Source: an uncultured Bacteroides sp. (GTDB lineage Bacteria > Bacteroidota > Bacteroidia > Bacteroidales > Bacteroidaceae). Taken from it: a stretch of DNA of 12,826 nucleotides. Positions 1 to 7,368 of the stretch are shown here, piece after piece. Within the stretch, counting starts at the first letter, position 1. Every line of letters starts with the position of its first letter. The notes beneath the pieces were generated by a model. That model had not been told where the DNA came from and made no database searches. It saw only the letters and a list, made by a program, of their open reading frames with translations. The position numbers and the translations under genes were made by a program. Where the stretch lies: NCBI GenBank assembly GCA_900544675.1, contig UQVZ01000066.1:1-12826 (forward strand), given 5' to 3'.

Positions 1-52
1 TGTAACCGGCTGATCCGTAGTCAGCTACTCTATTCAGTTGAGCTACGCGGCC
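1..52 (-). tRNA. tRNA-Arg (anticodon ACG), 3' part cut off by window edge
   Basis: Read on the minus strand from position 52, the sequence folds as the 5' two thirds of a tRNA: 7-nt acceptor arm GGCCGCG, U8-A9, D stem GCTC/GAGT, then a 5-bp anticodon stem GCTGA/TCAGC around the loop CTACGGA. Loop positions 34-36 read ACG, which decodes Arg CGU (and CGC/CGA if A34 becomes inosine). The variable loop begins at the window edge; the T arm and the 3' acceptor strand lie outside. The cloverleaf fit is direct; the amino-acid identity follows from the anticodon. Confidence 0.9.
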
Positions 53-74
53 ATTCCTTTTTGTTTGACGGGTG

Positions 75-106
75 CAAAGGTAGGCAGTTCTGATTTAATA
101 TGCAAA
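75..106 (-). promoter_or_regulatory. Bacteroidetes-type promoter of the tRNA-Arg gene
   Basis: On the minus strand TTTG (106-103) is followed after exactly 20 nt by TACCTTTG (82-75), matching the Bacteroides primary-sigma consensus TTTG-N19-21-TAnnTTTG. Transcription would begin around 66-70, leaving a short leader before the mature tRNA 5' end at 52. The -33 box lies only 16 nt beyond the stop codon of the upstream patatin gene, and no terminator is visible between them, so some read-through into the tRNA is possible. Confidence 0.8.
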
Positions 107-122
107 TTTTTGAGCAACTTTT

Positions 123-2426
123 TTATTCAATAAACCGCGAATTGAATATCTGCCAGCCTAGTGTCAAACCGAAATTCCAATTTTTTTCAGGTGAGCTATA
201 ATGGTTTACATAAGCACTGATGGCACCAAAAGAAAGTTTAATTACCAGCGAAATTTCTCCCATATATTCTATCCGGCTGAATAATTTCCCGTAGTATGCT
301 TGTGAGTTTTCATCGCGCAGGATAGGGAAGATGGGGGCAAAGCCATATAGTTCAGCGCGTGCATGAAATACCGGAGTGAACTGATAGATAGGCATGATGC
401 CTACTCCGAGAAACTGGTTGGCACGGAAAGCTTCATTGTATGCAATCTTGCTATGAGCTGTCGGGGCAAATTCGCCTGCCTGCATCAGGGTTGCTGTATA
501 ATTGTGGCTGAAGTTGCGTGATGAATAGTAGGCACGAATGTAATTGCCCAATACGAATTTGGGCGAAAGGGTATGATAACGCTCCATTTCGTATGACAAT
601 TGTAGCCAAGATTGTGTATACTCGTATGTACCATTATACGGATCTGTACTCGAACCTGCTGTATAATGTTCTCGCCCTGTATAGATATTGGCTACAAGAC
701 GTTCCCTACGTCCTGCCGTCGCATATTGGCGGCTATTTAGTGTGTTTCCCTCAAGTGCTACCGAGCCTCCAAAAATCATATAATGGCTTTTATCCCGTAA
801 ATCATTGTTCATGTCGATGATGTTTTTCTGGAAATATTCGTCTTGCAGGTCTCCCAGTCCGATGCCGAATTCTACTTTCTGCCGAGTAAGGAAAGGCATT
901 GAGACCAATGCTTTGACAAATTTTTCCCGTTTTTTGCTGAATACGGGCGAGTTGCCTTTGGTGAAAAGTTTCTCTTGCTTGAAATAGTCGAAAGAGGAAA
1001 GCGAACCGACCAGTCTAATCGAAGTAGGCAAGTGGGTAGGAAGGTCGATTCGGCCAGACAATTGCAGGTTATTGTATATTTGACCTAATTGAGCATCCAG
1101 TGACACTTCTTTCGAATAGTTGTTCAGGTTCTGGTAAGTGGCTCCTACATATATCTGATTGGAACCGTTTGATCCTACGTTGCCGCCTACACGAAGAGAG
1201 AGATCGTCTTCGATTTTCACTTTCAGGTGCAAATCGAATGTATGGTCGGAAGCATTGTAGACAGCATGTGGTATGATTTCTGAAATCATGTTGTCTGACA
1301 TCAGACGGAAATATCCCTGGCGGAGGTCTTCGAGTGTAAAGACTTCCTCGTCCGAAGAATGGAATTCCTTTCGTATGTACCGTTTCTGCTGTTCGTTGGC
1401 ACCTTCTATTTCTATCTGGCGGAAACGTAATTCAGGCAACCGGTTTTTGTAGGCTATGCGTTTCCTCTCTAATTGTCGGTAATTTACCCGGCGTGAGATA
1501 CGCATTTTAATGGTGTCCATCAATTGAATGGTACGTTTGTATCCGATATCGTGCAATTCGTCATAACGGTCGAAGTCCATCAGGTTGACATCGGTATATT
1601 TGAAGGTCATCAGAATACCCAGCGAGTCGGGCATGGAGTAATCGGTCTTCTGCATAATCATGTTTTCCAATTGTCCCATGATGTTCCCTTCTTCAGGTTT
1701 TGGGGGGTTGGAACTTACTACGCTTCCTATCATGATATCCGGGTGGAAATCTTCCATCATTACATTGGTAGGGAAATTGTTATATATACCTCCATCATAA
1801 GCCAGTACCGAATCGATTTCTATTGGCTTGAACATTGCCGGAAAGGTCATTGACGCACGTACCGCATCTCCTAAGTCTCCTTCGCGGAAAATAATGGGAC
1901 GTTTGTTGTATACATCCGAAGCTACGCACCGGAAAGGGATAAAGAGCCGGTTGAAATCCTGGTAACATGAAGCTGTAGCCTGACCGAACAACTCAAGAAA
2001 AGCCAGGTTCATCTGTAGTGGGTCTACTACGCTGGAAGGCAGAAATTGGGCTTTTACCTTATTCAACGGGTTTTTGAGCGATACGCGTACGTTGATAAAC
2101 TCGGGAGTAGGAGGGTTTCTTTTAAAATAATAGATATATTTTTCTTCCATTTTTCCGGTATACCAACGTTTGAAGTCATCCGATTTGAGTAGTTTTTCCA
2201 TATCGTCGGGTGAATATCCCATTGCATAAAGGGCACCTATGATAGCTCCCATCGAAGTTCCTGCTACATAATCAATGGGTATATTGTTTTCTTCCAATGC
2301 ACGAATGATGCCGATATGGGTCAGTCCTTTTGCTCCGCCGCCACTCAATACCAGTCCTACTTTCTGGGCCCTTGCCGGCAGGAAAAAGACGCATAAGCAT
2401 ATCAGGAAAAAATAAATTTTGTTCAT
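123..2426 (-). CDS. Patatin-like phospholipase with POTRA-like linker and outer-membrane beta-barrel
   Basis: This 767-residue protein is probably a secreted serine lipase/phospholipase displayed at or passed through the outer membrane. Residues 1-20 form a signal peptide ending ARA. The patatin domain (about 22-310) carries the oxyanion-hole motif GGGAKG (29-34), the nucleophile elbow GTSMG with Ser58, and the partner Asp211 in DGG, so the Ser-Asp dyad is intact. Residues about 333-405 look like a POTRA-type module, and 406-767 is rich in alternating amphipathic strands with aromatic ends, as in BamA/TamA-like 16-strand barrels. This is the layout of PlpD-type (type Vd) autotransporters; the barrel assignment is inference from pattern. 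The start at 2426 is the only Met that keeps the signal peptide. A good promoter sits 28 nt upstream. The gene is divergent from the lipoprotein gene at 2595. The natural lipid substrate cannot be told from sequence. Confidence 0.9.
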   Translation of the reverse strand: MNKIYFFLICLCVFFLPARAQKVGLVLSGGGAKGLTHIGIIRALEENNIPIDYVAGTSMGAIIGALYAMGYSPDDMEKLLKSDDFKRWYTGKMEEKYIYYFKRNPPTPEFINVRVSLKNPLNKVKAQFLPSSVVDPLQMNLAFLELFGQATASCYQDFNRLFIPFRCVASDVYNKRPIIFREGDLGDAVRASMTFPAMFKPIEIDSVLAYDGGIYNNFPTNVMMEDFHPDIMIGSVVSSNPPKPEEGNIMGQLENMIMQKTDYSMPDSLGILMTFKYTDVNLMDFDRYDELHDIGYKRTIQLMDTIKMRISRRVNYRQLERKRIAYKNRLPELRFRQIEIEGANEQQKRYIRKEFHSSDEEVFTLEDLRQGYFRLMSDNMISEIIPHAVYNASDHTFDLHLKVKIEDDLSLRVGGNVGSNGSNQIYVGATYQNLNNYSKEVSLDAQLGQIYNNLQLSGRIDLPTHLPTSIRLVGSLSSFDYFKQEKLFTKGNSPVFSKKREKFVKALVSMPFLTRQKVEFGIGLGDLQDEYFQKNIIDMNNDLRDKSHYMIFGGSVALEGNTLNSRQYATAGRRERLVANIYTGREHYTAGSSTDPYNGTYEYTQSWLQLSYEMERYHTLSPKFVLGNYIRAYYSSRNFSHNYTATLMQAGEFAPTAHSKIAYNEAFRANQFLGVGIMPIYQFTPVFHARAELYGFAPIFPILRDENSQAYYGKLFSRIEYMGEISLVIKLSFGAISAYVNHYSSPEKNWNFGLTLGWQIFNSRFIE

Positions 2427-2438
2427 TTCAGCTATCAG

Positions 2439-2510
2439 TCATTTTGTGATAGCCAAAGATAAGTAAAAAATGATTCAGACTGAAATAAAATGCATATTTT
2501 CACAAAATGA
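2439..2510. repeat. Perfect 11-bp inverted repeat flanking the patatin promoter
   Basis: TCATTTTGTGA at 2439-2449 is repeated exactly as its reverse complement TCACAAAATGA at 2500-2510, with 50 bp between. The pair brackets the patatin-gene promoter (2454-2485). The left copy overlaps the expected transcription start and the right copy lies just upstream of the -33 box. It could be paired operator half-sites, the edges of a small invertible segment, or chance in AT-rich DNA. Confidence 0.6.
2454..2485 (-). promoter_or_regulatory. Promoter of the patatin-like gene
   Basis: On the minus strand TTTC (2485-2482) and TATCTTTG (2461-2454) are separated by exactly 20 nt. The -7 box is a full TAnnTTTG match and the -33 box differs from TTTG at one base. 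Transcription is expected near 2447, about 20 nt before the ATG at 2426. The spacer contains a short palindrome, TTCAGACTGAA (2474-2484), that may matter for regulation. Confidence 0.7.
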
Positions 2511-2522
2511 AATGAAAAAGAA

Positions 2523-2542
2523 TTCAGAATCTTTTCAGAATC
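2523..2542 (+). promoter_or_regulatory. Tandem 9-bp direct repeat, candidate activator site
   Basis: TTCAGAATC occurs at 2523-2531 and again at 2534-2542, an 11-bp period, so both copies face the same side of the helix. The pair ends 6 bp before the -7 box of the lipoprotein gene and covers the place where its missing -33 box should be (about 2525-2528). Such spacing is typical of OmpR-family response-regulator sites. A related TTCAGA lies at 2474-2479. The repeat is observed; the binding role is inference. Confidence 0.5.
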
Positions 2543-2548
2543 ACCCGC

Positions 2549-2556
2549 TATTTTTG
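2549..2556 (+). promoter_or_regulatory. -7 box of the PepSY-like lipoprotein gene
   Basis: TATTTTTG matches the Bacteroidetes -7 consensus TAnnTTTG. No TTTG-like -33 box is found 19-21 nt upstream; that position is occupied by the tandem TTCAGAATC repeat. The start of transcription would be near 2563, giving a leader of roughly 30 nt before the ATG at 2595. Confidence 0.55.
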
Positions 2557-2594
2557 TCGTATCAAATGAATAATGTTTATAAAAGTAGAAGATT

Positions 2595-3107
2595 ATGAAA
2601 AACAAATGGAATTTTTTTGTATTGCCCTCTTTAGCGGTTATGGGTTTATTGACTTTTCAAAGTTGTGATGACGATGATGACCTGAAGCCATCTGAACTTC
2701 CTGCATCTGTGCAGCAAAATTTTCAACAGCAATATCCCGATACGCAATGGGTAGAATGGGAGTCGGAACGGGGAAATTATAAAGCTGATTTCTTTTTTAA
2801 CGGGAATGTCGCCGAATGGGATCTTGACTTGAATGCACAGGCCGAAGCATGGTATACAAGAGACGGTGAATGGATACGTACAGAATTTAGTGTAGAGAAT
2901 TATTATTTCAATCCTTCGGCTACGGATGTAATTCCTCAAAGTGTCCGAGAAGCTATCAGCAACATTGCAGGTGGCAGAATGGTGGAAGACATTGACCGTG
3001 TAGATATGCCTGGTGGGACAGTCAACGATTATTTTGATGTAGAAATCGAGAATGAGCCAAATGATGTTTATGTGAAAATAAACCTGAACGGCAATCCGTT
3101 GTCATAA
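2595..3107 (+). CDS. Lipoprotein with PepSY-like domain, probably surface-exposed or periplasmic
   Basis: This is a 170-residue small exported protein. Residues 1-23 form a lipoprotein signal peptide with a Bacteroidetes-style lipobox ending FQSC, so Cys24 would be lipidated. It is followed at once by five Asp (25-29), an acidic run like the lipoprotein export signal that sends Bacteroidetes lipoproteins to the cell surface. The mature part has two similar halves: LPASVQQNF followed by a YPDTQWVEW strand region, and IPQSVREAI followed by a second strand region. This is the helix-then-strands pattern of the PepSY-like (beta-lactamase-inhibitor-protein-like, PF11396) family common in Bacteroides. 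No catalytic residues are evident, and the ligand or partner is unknown. Members of this family are often found near two-component systems, but none is in this window. The gene is monocistronic, is followed by a hairpin at 3117, and is AT-richer than its neighbours to the right. Confidence 0.8.
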   Translation: MKNKWNFFVLPSLAVMGLLTFQSCDDDDDLKPSELPASVQQNFQQQYPDTQWVEWESERGNYKADFFFNGNVAEWDLDLNAQAEAWYTRDGEWIRTEFSVENYYFNPSATDVIPQSVREAISNIAGGRMVEDIDRVDMPGGTVNDYFDVEIENEPNDVYVKINLNGNPLS

Positions 3108-3116
3108 TGTCTTTTT

Positions 3117-3162
3117 CTCAGCCAGTTTCAAGAAGCATTTCATGCCTGTGAAACTGGCTGAG
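3117..3162. terminator. Strong 14-bp hairpin between converging genes
   Basis: CTCAGCCAGTTTCA (3117-3130) and its exact reverse complement (3149-3162) form a 14-bp stem with an 18-nt loop that itself holds GCAT-TTC-ATGC. It lies 9 nt after the lipoprotein stop and 37 nt after the fucP stop on the other strand. On the plus strand the stem is followed by TTGTTATAT, only a weak U-tract, and on the minus strand by an A-rich stretch. It is most likely a bidirectional terminator or mRNA 3'-end stabiliser. Confidence 0.7.
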
Positions 3163-3164
3163 TT

Positions 3165-3188
3165 GTTATATGGTTATAGGTTTATAGG
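3165..3188. repeat. Three imperfect tandem 8-bp units
   Basis: GTTATATG (3165-3172), GTTATAGG (3173-3180) and TTTATAGG (3181-3188) follow each other directly between the hairpin and the fucP stop codon. Each unit differs from the next by one base. This could be slippage-derived filler; no function is evident. Confidence 0.5.
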
Positions 3189-3199
3189 ATGAATATTTC

Positions 3200-4441
3200 T
3201 TATAAGTGTCCGGACTTCTTTGAAGAAATCTCTAAGTAACATGTGTAGGAGAGTATGACCAAAAAGCAGACCAATGGTACAATAAATCCGATGGCTGTAC
3301 TTACTGTGTCGGCAATGTATCCCATGAGCAAGGGGGCAACGGCTCCACCTACGATGCTCATAATCAGATAAGATGATGCCCGCTTGGTATGTCCGCCTAT
3401 CCCGCGTATGGCTAAGGCGAAAATAGTAGGAAACATAATTGACTCGCAGAAGAAACAAAAGAAGAAAGCACCAATAGAAAAGTAGCCCCATCCACCCATT
3501 ACAACAATCATTGCCAGCATTCCTCCTATGGCTGCATACATCAATAAGCGCTCGGAACGGATGAATCCCATGACCCAACTGCCTGCCATTCTGCCCGCCA
3601 TGAATAAGCCCATACCTACAAACGAAAGCCACAGGGCTGCTTCACGAGCGGAAATTGCGGTGTGCTCGGTTACATAATTGATAAAGAAGCTATTTATGCC
3701 GGTTTGTGCCGCTACGTAAAAGAAGAGGGCAATCAAGCCAAATACAAAATGACGATAACTCCAGAGTGAGCGTTTCGCACTTAATGGTTTTACTGTAGCT
3801 TCTGTTTCTGTAGTGTCTTCTGTTATTATTTCCGGCAATCGGATACGGGAAAAAACAAGGGCCACCAGTAACACGATTGTTCCGATGATGGCATAAGGCA
3901 TAGCAATATTTCCTTTGCTTCCATCTGCAGCAAACAGGAAGAGCCCGCCTACCAAAGGTCCGCATATCCATCCTAATCCGTTAAACGACTGGGCTAAGTT
4001 GATGCGTCGTTCGGCGGCTTCCCGTTCTCCTAATACGGTGACGTATGGATTGGCTGCTGTTTCCAGGCAAGTTAATCCACATCCAATGATAAACAGAGAA
4101 AGCAAAAAATAGGGAAACGACATAAGTTGCTCGCCGGGAATGAACATCAAAGCTCCTATGCCATACAATAATAATCCTGTTACGACACCGATACGATAGC
4201 CATAGCGTTGGATAATTTTACCGGCAGGCATTGCCATTAAGAAGTAGCCTCCATAGACCACAGCCTGAATCAAGGCAGAATGGGTTTTCGAGATGTCGAG
4301 GGCATCTTGGAAGTGTTTGTTCAGTACATCCAGGATGCTATGGGCAAATCCCCACAGGAAAAAGAGGCTGGTTATCAGCACAAAGGGAATCAGATAGTTT
4401 GTTCCGCCGGCTGCTTGTACCAGTTTGGTCTTCGGTTTCAT
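3200..4441 (-). CDS. fucP: L-fucose:H+ symporter of the major facilitator superfamily
   Basis: This 413-residue, 12-helix inner-membrane transporter would bring free L-fucose into the cell with protons. It resembles E. coli FucP: the first helix region reads LIPFVLITSLFFLWGFAHSI followed by LDVLNKHFQ, where Asp38 aligns with the proton-coupling Asp46, and LETAANPYVTVLG contains Glu127, aligning with Glu135 that takes part in fucose recognition and proton coupling. The NLAQSFNGLG segment is also conserved. I chose ATG 4441 (MKPKTK) because the FucP fold begins there. The frame stays open back to a TTG at 4507 overlapping the fkp stop, which would add 22 residues that look unlike the family. 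Being last in the fucose operon directly after fkp indicates that imported fucose feeds GDP-fucose salvage. Related sugar MFS members transport glucose/galactose, so specificity rests mainly on context. Confidence 0.88.
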   Translation of the reverse strand: MKPKTKLVQAAGGTNYLIPFVLITSLFFLWGFAHSILDVLNKHFQDALDISKTHSALIQAVVYGGYFLMAMPAGKIIQRYGYRIGVVTGLLLYGIGALMFIPGEQLMSFPYFLLSLFIIGCGLTCLETAANPYVTVLGEREAAERRINLAQSFNGLGWICGPLVGGLFLFAADGSKGNIAMPYAIIGTIVLLVALVFSRIRLPEIITEDTTETEATVKPLSAKRSLWSYRHFVFGLIALFFYVAAQTGINSFFINYVTEHTAISAREAALWLSFVGMGLFMAGRMAGSWVMGFIRSERLLMYAAIGGMLAMIVVMGGWGYFSIGAFFFCFFCESIMFPTIFALAIRGIGGHTKRASSYLIMSIVGGAVAPLLMGYIADTVSTAIGFIVPLVCFLVILSYTCYLEISSKKSGHL

Positions 4442-4500
4442 ATACGGAATGAAAAAGGTATGCAAAAATAATTGATACTTGGTTTTATCGGATACAGCAT
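4438..4500 (-). other. Possible 20-codon linking reading frame between fkp and fucP
   Basis: An ATG at 4500, 3 nt after the fkp stop (4506-4504), opens a 20-codon frame whose TGA overlaps the ATG of fucP as ATGA (4441-4438). AGGAG lies 7 nt before its ATG, although those bases also encode the fkp C-terminus and Bacteroidetes rarely use Shine-Dalgarno pairing. It begins MLYPIKPS and has no recognisable domain. It could keep ribosomes on the message from fkp into fucP, or be chance. Confidence 0.3.
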
Positions 4501-4503
4501 GAA

Positions 4504-7368
4504 TCAACTCCTGCTTACTTCCAGCCCCTTGTCGGACAGGCTCATCTCTACGAAACGGGCACGTCCGTTAGGTGGATCGTGGGTAAGCGTTTTCCGGATA
4601 CGCAAGGCTGCTTCGGGGTCTTTGGCTACCATGTAGAGGTATCCTCCTCCGCCGGCTCCGGGCAGTTTGTATCCCCAACACAAATCGTCTATCTTTTGGG
4701 TGAGTGTGAGTGCCGCTACTGCCTTGGGATTGGTTCCTGCATCGAGCATCTGGTTTTGTTGCCAGGTTTTCCGTATCAGCTTGCCTGTCTCTTCAAACTT
4801 ATTCCGCAGGATGGCATCGTAAAGGTCGAGCGCATGCTGTTTCATTTGCCGGAGCAGCTGAAGGTGCTCGGTAGAGTTGAGAAACATACCTCTAACGATT
4901 TCGGCAAGAATGTCTTTTGCCGTACGGGTGATGCCGGTATAATACAACAGATGGCATTTCCGGTATTCATCGTGTGTGAAAAGATGTTCGGGCAACCAGC
5001 GCACCAAAGGTTCCTGATTCCATCCGGGCTGTGTCTGTAAGAGTTTCACTCCTTGCAATACACCTCCGTATTGGTCTTGCCAGCCGCCTCCGGTAGTCAG
5101 CAATTGTTCCAATATCAGGGTACGGCTGCCTATTTCGTGTTTGTCCCAATTCAATCCGCAGAAGTCATTGACAGCACCCAGTACGGTTGAGGCAAGGATG
5201 GAGCTGGTGCCTAATCCCGACCCCGCAGGGATAGCGGAAAGGAGAGTTACTTCGATGCCTGCTCCGAAGGCACGGAGCTGTTCTTCAAGCGAAGTGAAAC
5301 GCTCGGTGGAGAAGTCGGGATGGAATCCGGCAAGTACCAGTGCCGCTTTCGGAATGGAGAAGGGGGAGCCTACCTGATTGAACCGGTGCAGCTCTTCATA
5401 CGTATTGACCGCCTCCATGGCGCCCAAGTCGATGGAACGTAGCGTGATGCGGTAATCCTTCGAAGGCTTGACATAGACTTGTAAGGGAGGTTGTCCATTC
5501 AGCTCAATGGCTATGTTGACTACGTTTCCTCCTTCCATTAGGCTATACGGGGGTGTGTCCGTCCATCCGCCTGCCAGGTCAATGCGTACAGGACTTCGTC
5601 CCCATACGATTTGGTCGGCATATACCGACAGGTGCGGAGCTTGCCGGTGGTCGACGGTGGAAGTAAGCCCTTCGCGCATCAGGCGGAAAGCCGTATCTTC
5701 TTCTTGTTTGATTCGGTCAGTATATTCACCCTGTTTTTTCGTCAGCGTCCTTGCACGAAACATGGCATCGCTGATACGGATAGTCAGTGGAGCCGATTCC
5801 GGAAGAGGGGGAGGAAGGGGCAAGTTGAATCGGGCAAATTCTTCGGCTGCTTCCTGTAAGTTGAGCTGGTAGAAGACACTCTTTTCATAATTGGTTGCCA
5901 ATGCCGTCCAGCTGTGTTTCCTGAATGCTTCCCGTTGTTGTGTTAACCGTTGTAAGTTGGCATACGCCGAAATCTCATCGGCTGACATTTTAGAGGCTTT
6001 TATCCAGATGGCTTTTCCCGCATCATTATCAGGCTCGCTTGTCATCCATCGCAATGCTTGTTCTAATTCGTCTATGGAATGGCAGATAGGGAAAAGCTGT
6101 GCCGCCTGCAAATCCTCGTTATGGGCAATTTGGTTGGCTTCAAGTCCACGCCGGGCAAGCCAGTCTGGCATGGGGATGCCTTGATATAGGGTGTCTGATT
6201 CACTGATAGCTCCACGGAATGCGTCATTAAATCCATATGGGCGGGCTACATAATCGGTATCTCCCATTGGAACTACATCGATGCAACATCCTTCGGGGAC
6301 ATTCAGTGTCCAGTTGTTTTCGGGCACTCCGGTGATGATGTTTTTAGCGTGCAAGCTCCATCCGCGAGCAATGTAGCTGTTTTCTATCCATACATCCGAG
6401 TTTTCGTTGGTGAAGGTATACTGTGTGATGGCATTCTGTACGAAAATGGCAGGGTGGGGTTTGACCTTCTTGTGCATAATCATCCGTTGGTCTATGATGC
6501 AGTTCTGGATAGCCAAAGTGGATGAAATCATTTCACGGCTGGTGCCGTAATGGTGAAATTCGCCTCCTGGCAACGGAAGAATAGCTACGGAGAGTTGATT
6601 CAGTTCAGGGTCTTTCACTTGCGGATGAGCTCCCAATGCACGGCCGAAGTCGGAATAAAGGTCATAGTATGCCAGTTGTTCGTTGGGGATAGAACGCTTT
6701 ACCAATAATTCTACAGCTCGGTCGCTTAACAACCAGATGCCGATATCCATCAGAAACAGGTAATCTTGCATCAGTTCGCCCAGTTGGTCCACACTGGGTT
6801 TTTGCAGCATGAAATCCAACTGGTCGGGACACTGGCGTGAAGAAACGAAAACTCCGTGATTCTTTGCCAATTGCGGGTCGACCCAAAGTCCGTAGCATAC
6901 TACATCAGCTTCGGGTATTTCTTGTAAAGCTTTTTGCGCGCGGATGTATACATCACCGCTGGCAATCAGGGTATGCAGGCATTCGGGTGCCTTTTGCATG
7001 ATTTGCTCGTACAAGGGAATCTGAAGCGAAAGTAAGTTTTGGGTCAGCCGTTGTCCGCGTCCCCAGCGGAACACCGGAATAGGGGTCAGTATTTTCCCCG
7101 ATGGGGCATAGGCAGGAAGCCGCCTGCTTTGTCCGCCGGCGTGTAGTAAGATACGTTTTTCCTTGCTTATCCATTTCGGGAAACTATCGGTGCTGCGTTC
7201 TTCTTCCTGGCAGGCTTGTAATAGCCATACGGTTCCGCCTCCTGACCCTAATTTGCTCCCGATAGGGTCGGAAGTGCAAAACCATTCATTCCGGTCGGTA
7301 TGGGTTATGTCGTGAAAGCAACCTACTAAATTAGGAGGAAGGGATAATAGTTTCTTCATCTTTGTCAT
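4504..7368 (-). CDS. fkp: Bifunctional L-fucokinase / L-fucose-1-phosphate guanylyltransferase
   Basis: This 954-residue cytoplasmic enzyme converts L-fucose to fucose-1-phosphate with ATP and then to GDP-L-fucose with GTP. The N-terminal pyrophosphorylase half has GSGGGT (41-46) and AGGQSRRLPAYAPSGK (77-92), followed by a left-handed-helix-like middle region. The C-terminal GHMP kinase has motif 1 RSPVRIDLAGGWTDTPP (591-607), the ATP loop IPAGSGLGTSS (713-723) and motif 3 LPGAGGGG (902-909). All key motifs are intact, and length and sequence closely follow the Fkp I recall from B. fragilis (about 949 residues). ATG 7368 was chosen because it overlaps the fcl stop as ATGA, implying translational coupling; an ATG at 7359 three codons in is also possible, while the upstream in-frame ATG at 7407 lies inside fcl. 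In Bacteroides, Fkp supplies fucose for capsule and O-glycoproteins. Confidence 0.96.
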   Translation of the reverse strand: MTKMKKLLSLPPNLVGCFHDITHTDRNEWFCTSDPIGSKLGSGGGTVWLLQACQEEERSTDSFPKWISKEKRILLHAGGQSRRLPAYAPSGKILTPIPVFRWGRGQRLTQNLLSLQIPLYEQIMQKAPECLHTLIASGDVYIRAQKALQEIPEADVVCYGLWVDPQLAKNHGVFVSSRQCPDQLDFMLQKPSVDQLGELMQDYLFLMDIGIWLLSDRAVELLVKRSIPNEQLAYYDLYSDFGRALGAHPQVKDPELNQLSVAILPLPGGEFHHYGTSREMISSTLAIQNCIIDQRMIMHKKVKPHPAIFVQNAITQYTFTNENSDVWIENSYIARGWSLHAKNIITGVPENNWTLNVPEGCCIDVVPMGDTDYVARPYGFNDAFRGAISESDTLYQGIPMPDWLARRGLEANQIAHNEDLQAAQLFPICHSIDELEQALRWMTSEPDNDAGKAIWIKASKMSADEISAYANLQRLTQQREAFRKHSWTALATNYEKSVFYQLNLQEAAEEFARFNLPLPPPLPESAPLTIRISDAMFRARTLTKKQGEYTDRIKQEEDTAFRLMREGLTSTVDHRQAPHLSVYADQIVWGRSPVRIDLAGGWTDTPPYSLMEGGNVVNIAIELNGQPPLQVYVKPSKDYRITLRSIDLGAMEAVNTYEELHRFNQVGSPFSIPKAALVLAGFHPDFSTERFTSLEEQLRAFGAGIEVTLLSAIPAGSGLGTSSILASTVLGAVNDFCGLNWDKHEIGSRTLILEQLLTTGGGWQDQYGGVLQGVKLLQTQPGWNQEPLVRWLPEHLFTHDEYRKCHLLYYTGITRTAKDILAEIVRGMFLNSTEHLQLLRQMKQHALDLYDAILRNKFEETGKLIRKTWQQNQMLDAGTNPKAVAALTLTQKIDDLCWGYKLPGAGGGGYLYMVAKDPEAALRIRKTLTHDPPNGRARFVEMSLSDKGLEVSRS

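Noticed and set aside
3174..3632. 152-codon minus-strand open frame overlapping fucP in another frame
   Set aside because: Its sequence is Cys/His/Arg-rich with no family resemblance, while the fucP frame is a complete transporter.
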